From Lachnospiraceae bacterium (GTDB taxonomy: Bacteria; Bacillota; Clostridia; Lachnospirales; Lachnospiraceae): 64,000 nt of DNA. The notes beneath the pieces were generated by a model, which did no database searches, was not told the origin of the DNA, and saw only the letters and a list, made by a program, of their open reading frames with translations. The stretch spans positions 1 through 64,000 of the forward strand of contig JAEEGQ010000029.1 in NCBI GenBank assembly GCA_016280395.1, in the 5' to 3' direction. The first letter of the stretch is position 1. Every line of letters starts with the position of its first letter. Shown piece after piece: positions 15,930 through 24,983 of this stretch. Made by a program: the position numbers and the translations under genes.

Positions 15930-17485
15930 TTTTCCTCTTGAACTTCATCATCGGAAACGGATACTTCGCTTGAGACCTCGGGACGCAGAATGTCGCATCT
16001 GCCGTACAGCTCGGTAACCCTCCTTACTTGTTTTATAAGTTCATCGGTAAAGAAGTCCTTGGAACAGCGCCATTTCCAGTTGTCACCAAGCGTGGAAGGC
16101 GTATTGCAGCGTGCTTCGTTGCCAAGAGCAAGATAATCCTGTATAGGGATTATCGCCATGTCGGCAGGACAAAGCATTGCAGTCCTGATGAGCCTTGTGC
16201 TGATGCGCCCGTCATACCGGGGCTCATAAGCCAGATATTCGTTTACGATAGCTTTTTCTTTTTCTGTGAGGCTCCAGTACCAGCCTTCTGTTGTGGCATT
16301 ATCATGGGTACCGGTGTATACGACACAGTTATTTGTATAATTATGCGGAAGATATCCGCTTGTGCCCGATTCGTCAAAAGCAAACTGAAGTACCTTCATG
16401 CCGGGATACCCGGATTCATTCAGCAGGTCGATCACGCTCTGGGTAAGGAAACCGAGATCTTCGGCGATAATGTTCACATCACCGAGAACCTCGCGAAGCT
16501 TATAAAACAGCTTCATTCCGGGGCCTTTTTCCCAGCGGCCTATCTTTGCATTTTCGGCATCGGCGGGAATACTGTAATATTCGTCAAATCCCCTGAAATG
16601 GTCGATCCTTACGATATCGTAGAGCCTTAAGCAATTGCGGATACGGGAGATCCACCAGCCGTAGCCTGTGTTCTCGTGATATTCCCAGTTGTAAAGGGGG
16701 TTGCCCCAAAGCTGTCCAAGCTCTGTAAACGCATCCGGCGGGCAGCCCGCAACACGTGTGGGCTCACCGTTCTCGTCCATCTGGAAGAGCGCGGGTTCGG
16801 CCCAGGCATCCGCACTGTCAAGCGCAACATAGATCGGAAGGTCGCCGATTATATAGATACCGTTTTCGTTTGCGTATTTTTTAAGCTTGTCCCATTGCTT
16901 AAAGAATTCATACTGCTGGAACTGATAGAAGCAGAATTCCTCATGAAGCTCATTTTTATATCTTTCAACTGTATCATGATGGTGGAGGCGGATATCGTCT
17001 TCCCATTCGCGCCAGCACACAGAGCCCTTGCTGTCCTTGATCGCCATATAGAGTGCGTAATTGTCAAGCCAGAAAGCCTGTTCCGAACAGAACTGAAGAT
17101 ATTCGGGACATTCTTTTGTCTTAAAGCGCTCATGCGCAAGCTTCAGAAGCTTAAAGCGGGATTTGTATATCTTTTCGTATTCGACATAATTCGGATGCGA
17201 AACAAAATCAAAAGAATCGCATTCTTTCTTTGTAAGAAGCTCTTCTTCGATAAGAGTCTCGGGATCTATAAAATACGGATTGCCTGCAAATGTTGAAAAA
17301 GACTGGTACGGCGAATCTCCGTAGCCTGTAGGGCCAAGAGGCAGTATCTGCCAGTAAGTCTGACCGCTTTCTTTCAGTTTGTCGACAAAGTCGTATGCTT
17401 CTTTTGAAAAGCATCCTATGCCGTATTCCGACGGCAGGGATGAGATCGGCATCAAAATGCCTGCAGCCCTTTTGCGTATTCCCAC
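15926..17485 (-). CDS. malQ: 4-alpha-glucanotransferase (amylomaltase)
   Basis: About 519 residues. It is a GH77 enzyme that transfers alpha-1,4-glucan segments between maltodextrins and releases glucose in the cytoplasm. Family blocks are GILMPISSLPSEYGIGCFS, LPLGPTGYGDSPYQSFSTFAGN, VRIDHFRGFDEYYSIPA (nucleophile Asp), IIAEDLGFLT (acid Glu) and YTGTHDNATTEGWYWS. I chose GTG 17485 because GAGAGG lies 7 bases before it, whereas ATG 17500 has only GGA at 2 bases. It leads the operon into ftsK, which it overlaps by 4 bases. A promoter is seen at 17568-17595. Confidence 0.93.
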   Translation of the reverse strand: MGIRKRAAGILMPISSLPSEYGIGCFSKEAYDFVDKLKESGQTYWQILPLGPTGYGDSPYQSFSTFAGNPYFIDPETLIEEELLTKKECDSFDFVSHPNYVEYEKIYKSRFKLLKLAHERFKTKECPEYLQFCSEQAFWLDNYALYMAIKDSKGSVCWREWEDDIRLHHHDTVERYKNELHEEFCFYQFQQYEFFKQWDKLKKYANENGIYIIGDLPIYVALDSADAWAEPALFQMDENGEPTRVAGCPPDAFTELGQLWGNPLYNWEYHENTGYGWWISRIRNCLRLYDIVRIDHFRGFDEYYSIPADAENAKIGRWEKGPGMKLFYKLREVLGDVNIIAEDLGFLTQSVIDLLNESGYPGMKVLQFAFDESGTSGYLPHNYTNNCVVYTGTHDNATTEGWYWSLTEKEKAIVNEYLAYEPRYDGRISTRLIRTAMLCPADMAIIPIQDYLALGNEARCNTPSTLGDNWKWRCSKDFFTDELIKQVRRVTELYGRCDILRPEVSSEVSVSDDEVQEEK

Positions 17486-17567
17486 GTTTTTACCTCTCAT
17501 TTCCGATCGCTTTGATCTACGGTATTATCCCGATACGATGTCCATCGGTTTAATTACTGCTATATTA

Positions 17568-17595
17568 ATATTATCGTAAGCAGACCAAAAATCAA
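17568..17595 (-). promoter_or_regulatory. Promoter of the malQ-ftsK-fhs operon
   Basis: On the minus strand, -35 TTGATT (17590-17595), 16-bp spacer, -10 TAATAT (17568-17573). The predicted leader is about 75 bases and contains a short inverted repeat CCGAT-9-ATCGG (17530-17548) that could bind a regulator. The 168-bp gap to the M16 gene holds nothing else I can name. Confidence 0.65.
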
Positions 17596-17668
17596 GAGAC
17601 TGTGACTGTTATATAAAAATAAATTACTTAATCGTTTAAGTATATCTTGTCCGGAGCGAAATACGATC

Positions 17669-18931
17669 TTACATCCCAAAAAGTTCTTTTATCTTTTCCG
17701 TGATATTCTTTTGCTTTTTCCCGACTATACATGCGGAAAGCCTGTCTGTATCAAGATATTTCCGGGCATAATCCGTAACATCATCCACTGAAACGGAATT
17801 AAGGAGATCTGTCTGCTCTTCAATGCTTATGAGCCTGCCGTAAGCAAGAAGCTGCCTGGCGTTAAGCGACATCCTGTCTCCTGTGCCCTCGCTGCCCATT
17901 ATAAGCTCTATCACAGCCTGCTCCCTGCAGTAACGGATCTGTTCCGGATCAAACCCCTTCTTCTTGATATTGTCCGCTATTTTGATGATTTCGTCAACAG
18001 TTTTTACTGCATCTTTTTCATCTACGGTAACATCGATCTGTGTAAGACCGCATGTCTTAAAGGTGCTGTTGTAGGAATATACCGAATAAGCAAGACCAAG
18101 CTCGTCACGGATATTTCTGAAAAGCAGTGAATTGTTGCTGCCGCCGAATGCCGAATGAAAAACCGCTGCTGCGTATTGCTCGGGAGAATCGGCAGGGATC
18201 GCCGGGAATGCAAGGTTGATGTGATAAAGGTCAATTCGCTTGTTTACGCCGGTGATGCATCTTGTGTATACGGGTCTTGTAAGCATCGGTATGCTGCTTT
18301 TGCCCGCAGGGATATCGCCGAATTCTTTTTCAAGAAGATCAAGGATATCTTCATCGAAATTACCGGCTACCGAGATTATCATGTTTTCCGCAGTATAGAA
18401 ACGGTCCCTGAAGGAAATAAGATCCTCTTTGGTAATGCCGTTTACTGCTGCCGTTTCTCCGGAGATGATATATCCAAGAGGATGATCTGCAAAGACCGCT
18501 TCCTGCAGCCTGTCGTGAACGATATCTTCCGGCGAATCCTCGTACATTGCGATCTCTTCGCAAACTATCTGCTTTTCCTTTTCGAGTTCCTTTTCATCGA
18601 ATACCGAATTTTTCAGCATGTCCGAGAAAAGCTCGAACATTCTCTTTAGCATCGAACCAAGCGTAGTTCCGTAATAAACGGTGAACTCCTTGCTTGTATA
18701 TGCATTGATGTCATCCCCGAGCCTTACTGTCTCGTCTGCAATGTCCGCGGCCGTTCTCGTTTTGGTCCCTTTGAACACCATATGCTCGAACATGTGCGAT
18801 ATTCCATTGTTTGATGCATTTTCAAAGGCTGAACCGGCATTGACGAAAATCCCGCAGGATGCGGTACGGAAGTACGGAAGACGCTCTGTTACAACTGTTA
18901 TTCCGTTTTTAAGTTTAGTTACGTTACTCAA
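17669..18931 (-). CDS. M16 family zinc metallopeptidase (processing-protease-like)
   Basis: 420 residues from TTG 18931 (MSNVTKLKNG). That codon has AGGAG 5 bases upstream, while a longer frame to 18973 would begin inside the terminator hairpin. The inverted zinc motif HxxEH is intact (SHMFEHMVFKGT), with the distant metal-ligand region EKEKQIVCEEIAM. The second half is the inactive M16 fold. It is cytoplasmic by lack of a signal. Single M16 genes next to pnp are common in clostridia and are annotated as processing-type peptidases; the native substrate is not known. No promoter of its own is visible, so expression probably depends on readthrough of the pnp terminator. Confidence 0.88.
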   Translation of the reverse strand: MSNVTKLKNGITVVTERLPYFRTASCGIFVNAGSAFENASNNGISHMFEHMVFKGTKTRTAADIADETVRLGDDINAYTSKEFTVYYGTTLGSMLKRMFELFSDMLKNSVFDEKELEKEKQIVCEEIAMYEDSPEDIVHDRLQEAVFADHPLGYIISGETAAVNGITKEDLISFRDRFYTAENMIISVAGNFDEDILDLLEKEFGDIPAGKSSIPMLTRPVYTRCITGVNKRIDLYHINLAFPAIPADSPEQYAAAVFHSAFGGSNNSLLFRNIRDELGLAYSVYSYNSTFKTCGLTQIDVTVDEKDAVKTVDEIIKIADNIKKKGFDPEQIRYCREQAVIELIMGSEGTGDRMSLNARQLLAYGRLISIEEQTDLLNSVSVDDVTDYARKYLDTDRLSACIVGKKQKNITEKIKELFGM

Positions 18932-18941
18932 ATTTACTCCT

Positions 18942-18972
18942 AAAAAATGCCGCGGTCTTTGGGGCCGCGGCA
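18942..18972 (-). terminator. Terminator between pnp and the M16 peptidase gene
   Basis: An 8-bp GC-rich stem (18965-18972 with 18948-18955) with a 9-base loop is followed on the minus strand by T6, which abuts the AGGAG ribosome binding site of the M16 gene. It lies 15 bases after the pnp stop. Confidence 0.85.
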
Positions 18973-18986
18973 CTTTTGATCATTTT

Positions 18987-21071
18987 TTACTGGGCATCCT
19001 TGATGCTGAAGCTTACTCTGCCCATTCTGTCCTTGCCAAGGCATACAGCCTTAACAACATCACCGAGGGTGAGCACATCTTCAACATGATTTATGCGCTC
19101 TTTTGCGATCTTGGAGATGTGTACCATGCCTTCCTTGCCGGGTGCAAACTCGAGGAATGCGCCAAACTCCTTGATGCTTACTACTTTACCTTCGTAAACC
19201 TTGCCCTCTTCAAATTCGGAAACAATGGTCTCGATAAGCTTAACTGCCTTCTGCATTGCATCTGCGTCCGTACCGCATACGGAAACGGCACCGTCGTCGG
19301 TGATATCGATCTTGACACCGGTCTGATCGATGATAGCGTTGATAGTCTTACCGCGCTGGCCGACAACTTCACCGATCTTAGAAGGATCGATCTGGATCTG
19401 GATGATCTTCGGTGCGTACTTGCTTACTTCCTTACGAGGCTCAGCAATAACGGGCTTCATGCATGTATCCATGATGAAAAGCCTTGCTTCGCGGCAGCGT
19501 GCGATAGCACCCTCTACGATCTGACGGGTAAGGCCGTGGATCTTGATATCCATCTGGATAGCGGTGATACCCTCTGTTGTACCGGTTACCTTGAAGTCCA
19601 TATCTCCGAAGAAGTCTTCAAGACCCTGGATATCGGTAAGAAGTACGAAATCATCATCTGTCTCGCCTGTTACAAGACCGCAGGAAATACCTGCAACCAT
19701 GCGCTTTATCGGAACGCCGGCAGCCATAAGTGACATACAGGATGCACATGTAGATGCCATTGAAGTCGAACCGTTTGACTCGAAGGTTTCGGATACGCAG
19801 CGGATAGCGTAAGGAAACTCTTCTTCGGAAGGAAGTACCGGAATGAGCGCTCTTTCAGCAAGTGCGCCATGGCCGATCTCACGGCGTCCGGGACCTCTTG
19901 AAACCTTTGTCTCGCCTACAGAGTATGCAGGGAAGTTGTAGTGGTGCATATAGCGCTTTGAAAGCTCGTTTTCATCGAGACCGTCAAGCTTCTGCTGCTC
20001 AGAAAGAGGAGCAAGGGTACAGATATCGCAGATCTGTGTCTGTCCGCGGGTGAACATTGCGGAACCGTGTACTCTCGGGATAAGATCCACTTCTGCTGCA
20101 AGAGGACGGATCTGGGTGATCTCACGGCCGTCGGGACGCTTGTGATCTTTAAGGATCATCTTTCTTACAGTCTTTTTCTCGTACTGGTAGATAGCCTCAC
20201 CAAGGATCGCAAGCCACTCTTCGTTATCCGCAAATGCAGCTTCGAGCTCTTCTGTGATAGCCTTGATGTTTGCTTCCCTCTTCTGCTTTTCGTCGGTGAA
20301 CACAGCTTCTTCCATTCTTTCGGAAGGAACAAGTTCTTTGATCTTTGCAAACATTTCCTCGGGGATAGCGCAGCTTGTGTATTCGTGCTTCGGCTTTCCT
20401 ACCTCTGCAACGATCTTGTCGATGAAATCGATAATTGTCTGGTTTATATCATGGGCCTTATAGATAGCCTCGATCATCTTGGCTTCGGGGATCTCGTTGG
20501 CGCCGGCTTCGATCATGATTACCTTCTCGCGTGTTGAAGCAACGGTAAGGTTAAGATCGCCGTTCTTCCACTGCTCCTGTGAAGGGTTGATGATGAATTC
20601 GCCGTTGATCATGCCTACCTGTGTCATTGCGCAGGGGCCGGCAAACGGGATATCCGAAATGCAGGTTGCGATAGATGCGCCGAGCATTGCAAGAACTTCG
20701 GGCCTGCAGTCGGGATCTACGGAAAGTACAAGGTTGTTTAAGGTAACGTCGTTACGGTAATCCTTCGGGAACAGAGGACGCATGGGACGGTCGATAACGC
20801 GGCTTGTAAGGATCGCGTTTTCGGTAGGTTTGCCCTCACGCTTTGTGAAACCTCCGGGGATCTTGCCTACTGCGTAAAGCTTCTCTTCGAATTCCACGCT
20901 TAAGGGGAAGAAGTCGATACCGTCGCGGGGTTTGTCAGATGCTGTTGCTGTTGAAAGCACGGTGGTGTCACCGTAGTGCATTAATGCTGCGCCGTTCGCC
21001 TGGGCAGCTACTCTGCCGACATCTACTGTTAATGTTCTGCCGGCAAGCTCCATACTAAAGCTTTTTTTCAT
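18987..21071 (-). CDS. pnp: Polyribonucleotide nucleotidyltransferase
   Basis: 694 residues, full length. It is a trimeric phosphate-dependent 3'-5' exoribonuclease of RNA decay. Two RNase PH domains (about 1-225 and 310-545) flank an all-alpha linker. A KH domain (about 550-610: IQIQIDPSKIGEVVGQRGKTI) and an S1 domain (about 615-690: GKVYEGKVVSIKEFGAFLEF) follow. AAAGGAG precedes the ATG. In many Firmicutes rpsO sits directly upstream of pnp; here rpsO is 7.5 kb away and pnp has its own promoter. A terminator follows, then the M16 gene. Confidence 0.97.
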   Translation of the reverse strand: MKKSFSMELAGRTLTVDVGRVAAQANGAALMHYGDTTVLSTATASDKPRDGIDFFPLSVEFEEKLYAVGKIPGGFTKREGKPTENAILTSRVIDRPMRPLFPKDYRNDVTLNNLVLSVDPDCRPEVLAMLGASIATCISDIPFAGPCAMTQVGMINGEFIINPSQEQWKNGDLNLTVASTREKVIMIEAGANEIPEAKMIEAIYKAHDINQTIIDFIDKIVAEVGKPKHEYTSCAIPEEMFAKIKELVPSERMEEAVFTDEKQKREANIKAITEELEAAFADNEEWLAILGEAIYQYEKKTVRKMILKDHKRPDGREITQIRPLAAEVDLIPRVHGSAMFTRGQTQICDICTLAPLSEQQKLDGLDENELSKRYMHHYNFPAYSVGETKVSRGPGRREIGHGALAERALIPVLPSEEEFPYAIRCVSETFESNGSTSMASTCASCMSLMAAGVPIKRMVAGISCGLVTGETDDDFVLLTDIQGLEDFFGDMDFKVTGTTEGITAIQMDIKIHGLTRQIVEGAIARCREARLFIMDTCMKPVIAEPRKEVSKYAPKIIQIQIDPSKIGEVVGQRGKTINAIIDQTGVKIDITDDGAVSVCGTDADAMQKAVKLIETIVSEFEEGKVYEGKVVSIKEFGAFLEFAPGKEGMVHISKIAKERINHVEDVLTLGDVVKAVCLGKDRMGRVSFSIKDAQ

Positions 21072-21101
21072 GATTTTTTCTCCTTTTTTTCATTCCGAAA
21101 T

Positions 21102-21130
21102 ATTTTAACATAGTACGGAGGAAAATGCAA
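21102..21130 (-). promoter_or_regulatory. Promoter of pnp
   Basis: On the minus strand, -35 TTGCAT (21125-21130), 17-bp spacer, -10 TAAAAT (21102-21107), giving a short leader of about 25 bases. There is therefore no long 5' leader for the kind of PNPase/RNase III autoregulation known in enterobacteria. Confidence 0.75.
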
Positions 21131-21136
21131 ACATAT

Positions 21137-21178
21137 ATTTTTAAGCAAATTTAGAGTATTTTTAAGCAAATTTAGAGT
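21137..21178. repeat. Perfect 21-bp tandem repeat just upstream of the pnp -35 box
   Basis: Two identical, directly abutting copies of a 21-bp AT-rich unit lie at 21137-21157 and 21158-21178. The copies are two helical turns apart and start 6 bp upstream of the -35 box, where an UP element or an activator would bind. The last two bases touch the terminator stem of the upstream gene. Confidence 0.85.
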
Positions 21179-21213
21179 CGGGCTGCCTGTAACTGATTCA
21201 AAGGCAGCCCGAC
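21177..21213 (-). terminator. Probable terminator of the pectate lyase gene
   Basis: A perfect 12-bp stem (21202-21213 with 21177-21188) with a 13-base loop lies 13 bp after the stop codon. The following minus-strand sequence is CTCTAAATTT rather than a clean T run, so termination may be partial. Confidence 0.65.
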
Positions 21214-21226
21214 CGTAAATAACAGC

Positions 21227-24200
21227 TTACTTCTTTTTCTTCTTCTGATACCTCTTCACAAGCAGGAAGCAAAGACCAAAAAGCAATATTGTACCCGCAA
21301 CAACAGCAATGATTATCGGAACGGTCTTGTCGCGTTCCGGTGCATCGGGCTCGGGAATGGCTCCCGTCGGAGGATCTGTGGGAGTAACTACCGGTTCATC
21401 CGTCGGTGTCTGTTCCGTTTTATCGGCAGGGATCGTAAGCCCCGGCTCATCCTTGGTACCGTCAAAGGCGGCCCCTGCATTTTCAACCTTCGAACCTTCT
21501 TTGAACTCAAGAAGTCCGTTCATGTTGATACTGCCGTTTGCATTTCTTGTGGGAATTATCTTCAGGTCGGTGCTTGCAAAGATTGAATACGTAAGCTCTT
21601 TTCCTTCGGAATTTGCGCACTTTGAACCTGTCCAAAGATAGTTGGATGCAGAAGCAAGCTCCTGCTCCTTAGTGTTATCGGCGCTTCCGTTCTTCATCGA
21701 GATAACACCGGAAAGTTCGAAATTACGGGCAGCTTCGCCTTTGCCGTAAAGTGCGATGCCGTTTGCCGAGTTTCCATAGGAAATGCAGTTGTAAACCCTG
21801 CAGGAAGGGTTGCTGTTGCTTGTGATGCCGACATTCCTGTTGCCGTAAGCAATTGAATCCTTTAATACATGCTCTACGGAAATGCCGTCTCCGCCAAGCT
21901 TGAAGCCGTTTCCGTCACCGTAGCCCCTGCCGTCCGACAGGAATCCGTTATTGAAAGCGACACATTTCTCGATAGTCACGGCGCCGATCGGACCAGTCTC
22001 TACTTTAGCATAAAGATCCCATCCGTCATCGATATTGTTGTAGGAAATACAGCCGATAAAGCGGTTTCCTTCACCAACAGAAAGCTTTGCGGCAAAACCG
22101 TCCGCATTGTTAAATGCAGAATCGGCATTGTCATGCGAAGTACAGTCAATGACAGTGTTGTTCTTTGGCCACTCGGCTTTCGGATCGTTTGACGAACCGC
22201 TTATCTGGAAGCCTGTATCACCGTTATTGTAGGTGTTGATATTTCTTGCAACGCAGTTGCTGCCGGCAAGCTGGAAGCCTTTGAGGTTATCCCTTGTGTT
22301 GCATACATCAAAACCTTCGAAATACCAGTAATGACCCCAGTTCACAAAACCTCCTTCCGGAGAGTTCGAGAAATCGAACACAGGGTGTGCGCCTTCATCG
22401 GCAACCATGTATTTCATGGCATCGGCGGTACCGTTGTTGCCCTTTACGATCTTGATCTGGTACTTCATATCGTAGGTTCCGTCAAGAAGAACGATCTTCT
22501 GTCCGGGAAGTACAAAGGATATCGCTACGAAGATATCGGTCGGATCCTCTCTTGTACCGGCTCCGGAGCCTTTTGCCCCGGGAGCGACATAAAAGACATC
22601 ATTAGGATATTTCCGTACATTAACGAGAATGCTCTTTGATATCGAAAAATACGTTGACGGCTGCTCTCCGAGCTCGTTTACATAGCCTTCTTTTGCGGCA
22701 AAGTTTATGATCAGATTGTTTGATCCTTCAGCAATGGGCACAACAACTTCAAATATCTCGTTTGCTTTGCATTCGAGGTTCTCCGCAAGTTTCTTGCCCA
22801 TGGCGTTTGTAACATAAGCAGTACCGTCAGCATTTGCACGGAATCTTAAGGTGTAATCGGTAGTTCCGCTTGTGTCGGATGAAACTATCGTAACACCGAC
22901 GTTAAACTTTGGATCGGGTTCGGGCTGTGCAGGCGGATCGTTCTTCGGGTCCGAAGTACTGAATTTGACATCCGACACGGTAACATTGCAGCCTCGTGCA
23001 ACAGCAAATCCGACATATACATGCTCCGGATCGATCACAAGGAGCTTGTCAACGCCGTACAGGATATATTCGTCATTGTTATAAATGCAATGATAGCCTG
23101 TATTTGTCTTCTTGATCGTAAGGGTATAGACATCCCCCTTGTTGATGAGGTTTCCGCTCTCATACTGGCACGGAGTAGTTTTGCAGGTGCCTTTTGTGCT
23201 CATGGTGCCGTCTGCGATATTTTCTGCGGTAAGACCGTAAGTAAAGCGGACACCGAGACCGTCCTTCATGCTGTATTTGGTACCATCCTGCGTGGATTCA
23301 AACTTTGTGGCGATGATCGATGCGGAGTTTGTCTCAAAATTCTTGTTTGAAACGCCGTTTTCTCCGATACTGTCACGGATGACAAGTCCGAAACCTTCCT
23401 GACCGTCGGGAGTCGGATTGATGTAATCCACGGTAAAGGTCGCTGTCAGCTCGAAATTCTCGTTTGCCGCATCTATCTGAGTGTAATAATACGAGATACC
23501 GTCGTAATATGCGGTAAACTTGCCGCCTTTATCTATTATCTCGCCTGTTGCTTCGTTAAAGGTACAGGATTTGAGTTTGAAGGTAAAAGCATCTTCATTA
23601 AGGTCTTCTATAAGGTTTCTGCTTCCGTTTACCGACTGGCCAAAGTACGCAAACGTCCAGGTCCTGTCAAGCCTGTTTCGGACAATCTTTTTAACCGTTG
23701 CTGAAATCTTTCTTTCGGGCGTGCCTGTTGCTTTGGCAGTGATCGTAAAATCATATTCTTTATCTACAGTAAGCCCCGTAAGCATAAGTTTTGTTTCTTC
23801 TGCGGGGTAAGGCCCTTTTTCAACGGAGTTGCCTCCTTCTTCTGTAAAGGTTATGACATAGTTTTCGGCTTCCGGAACTGTTGCCCATTCGAGCATCACA
23901 GACCCACCGCCCATATTTGTTACGGTAAACTTTTCAAAGTCTTTAAGAGGGAGTAAAAAAGAGGCTTTTGCTGAATCAACGGGTGCTTTGTCTTCTTCGC
24001 CGTAACGGCCGAGAACAGCTGTAAAGCTGTATTCGCCCGAAGCTTCCGGGACAAAGGATACTTCAGTACTATCGCCTTCGGTAGTCACAGTACGTGTCTC
24101 GACAACATTTCCTTCGGAATCCTTCATGTCGACTTTAAGGTAATCGCCGCCGTCATAACCGAGCTTTGCGGAATAAGTAACAATAAGCTTGGTTTTGTCT

Positions 24201-24823
24201 TGTTTTATCCCTTCGACTTTAGGTGCATTAACACTACCCCACTCAGATCTTTGAGGGATATTTCCGTCGGGGTATTCCGCAACTTTCGCCGAAAACAGGC
24301 GGAAGCCTCTGTTGTCGTGGCTTGTGCCTTCCGGAGAACGGAGCATATAAGTGCCTGCGGAAAGATTTAAGAAGCTTACAGCGGTCGGATCAGAGCCCGA
24401 AACAACAAATACAGGCTTTTCGTATCCTTGCGGAACGATCTCTTTATTGTCGTCCATCCGTATAAGGATACAGTCAGAATCGTTGGAATTACCGTTGCTC
24501 GCAACCTCAAGAAAGAGGTTTGCAGCGCCGGTTACGGTAAACTGAATGCTGCTGCCCTCTCTTTTTGCAAGCTCAATTATAAGAGTGTCGGAGTTTGCAC
24601 GGATATTCATTCCGACAAATTTAAAATATCCGTTTGTTCCGTAGTTTCCGTCGGCAATACGGTCTTTTTTGCCAAGCGCCGCAAGATTAAGGTCTTCATC
24701 GGTTGCTTTAAGCGTATAGATATTTGCATCCGCTTTTGCCCGTAAAGGCACAAAGAACAGAAAGGCCGAAAAGAACGCGGTCAAAATCAGGGCAAAACAG
24801 GCTTTTTTAGTGAAGATCTTCAT
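21227..24823 (-). CDS. Cell-surface family 9 pectate lyase with FnIII-like modules and C-terminal membrane anchor
   Basis: 1198 residues from ATG 24823, which has AAAGGA 7 bases upstream. ATG 24829 is too close to that site. A signal peptide (about 1-32) leads to a beta-sandwich (about 35-190), FnIII-like domains (about 200-390), a laminin-G-like region (390-620) and a second sandwich. A right-handed parallel beta-helix follows (about 770-1060). The beta-helix matches polysaccharide lyase family 9. Against Pel9A of Dickeya, whose four calcium-binding Asp have spacing 0, +24, +25, +28, I find D908, D932, D933 and D936, and the catalytic Lys in GNGFKLGG is K975. It cleaves polygalacturonate by beta-elimination. 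A Pro/Thr linker, a membrane helix (IIIAVVAGTILLFGLCFLLV) and KRYQKKKKK anchor it. Confidence 0.9.
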   Translation of the reverse strand: MKIFTKKACFALILTAFFSAFLFFVPLRAKADANIYTLKATDEDLNLAALGKKDRIADGNYGTNGYFKFVGMNIRANSDTLIIELAKREGSSIQFTVTGAANLFLEVASNGNSNDSDCILIRMDDNKEIVPQGYEKPVFVVSGSDPTAVSFLNLSAGTYMLRSPEGTSHDNRGFRLFSAKVAEYPDGNIPQRSEWGSVNAPKVEGIKQDKTKLIVTYSAKLGYDGGDYLKVDMKDSEGNVVETRTVTTEGDSTEVSFVPEASGEYSFTAVLGRYGEEDKAPVDSAKASFLLPLKDFEKFTVTNMGGGSVMLEWATVPEAENYVITFTEEGGNSVEKGPYPAEETKLMLTGLTVDKEYDFTITAKATGTPERKISATVKKIVRNRLDRTWTFAYFGQSVNGSRNLIEDLNEDAFTFKLKSCTFNEATGEIIDKGGKFTAYYDGISYYYTQIDAANENFELTATFTVDYINPTPDGQEGFGLVIRDSIGENGVSNKNFETNSASIIATKFESTQDGTKYSMKDGLGVRFTYGLTAENIADGTMSTKGTCKTTPCQYESGNLINKGDVYTLTIKKTNTGYHCIYNNDEYILYGVDKLLVIDPEHVYVGFAVARGCNVTVSDVKFSTSDPKNDPPAQPEPDPKFNVGVTIVSSDTSGTTDYTLRFRANADGTAYVTNAMGKKLAENLECKANEIFEVVVPIAEGSNNLIINFAAKEGYVNELGEQPSTYFSISKSILVNVRKYPNDVFYVAPGAKGSGAGTREDPTDIFVAISFVLPGQKIVLLDGTYDMKYQIKIVKGNNGTADAMKYMVADEGAHPVFDFSNSPEGGFVNWGHYWYFEGFDVCNTRDNLKGFQLAGSNCVARNINTYNNGDTGFQISGSSNDPKAEWPKNNTVIDCTSHDNADSAFNNADGFAAKLSVGEGNRFIGCISYNNIDDGWDLYAKVETGPIGAVTIEKCVAFNNGFLSDGRGYGDGNGFKLGGDGISVEHVLKDSIAYGNRNVGITSNSNPSCRVYNCISYGNSANGIALYGKGEAARNFELSGVISMKNGSADNTKEQELASASNYLWTGSKCANSEGKELTYSIFASTDLKIIPTRNANGSINMNGLLEFKEGSKVENAGAAFDGTKDEPGLTIPADKTEQTPTDEPVVTPTDPPTGAIPEPDAPERDKTVPIIIAVVAGTILLFGLCFLLVKRYQKKKKK

Positions 24824-24893
24824 AAACATATCCTTTCCGAATCAAATTCTCCTCTTGGAAATATGCATGTCAAAAATCCATTTCATGTTTTTA

Positions 24894-24922
24894 AGTTTAT
24901 CACAGAAAATGCGGTTTGTAAA
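24894..24922 (-). promoter_or_regulatory. Promoter of the pectate lyase gene
   Basis: On the minus strand, -35 TTTACA (24917-24922), 17-bp spacer, -10 TAAACT (24894-24899). The leader is about 65 bases. The -35 box is embedded in the operator palindrome at 24917-24930. Confidence 0.75.
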
Positions 24923-24930
24923 TGCTTACA
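24917..24930. promoter_or_regulatory. cre-like/LacI-type operator overlapping the pectate lyase -35 box
   Basis: TGTAAATGCTTACA is a palindrome with TGTAA/TTACA arms and matches the CcpA cre plan except for TG in place of the central CG. It overlaps the -35 box, an ideal place for repression. The site at the lacI-uxaC promoter (294-307) shares 12 of 14 bases and the same unusual centre. Confidence 0.6.
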
Positions 24931-24983
24931 TTTCTAAGAATAAAGATCCAAAGTCTGAGAAAGGGCTGTAAATAACATTAACG

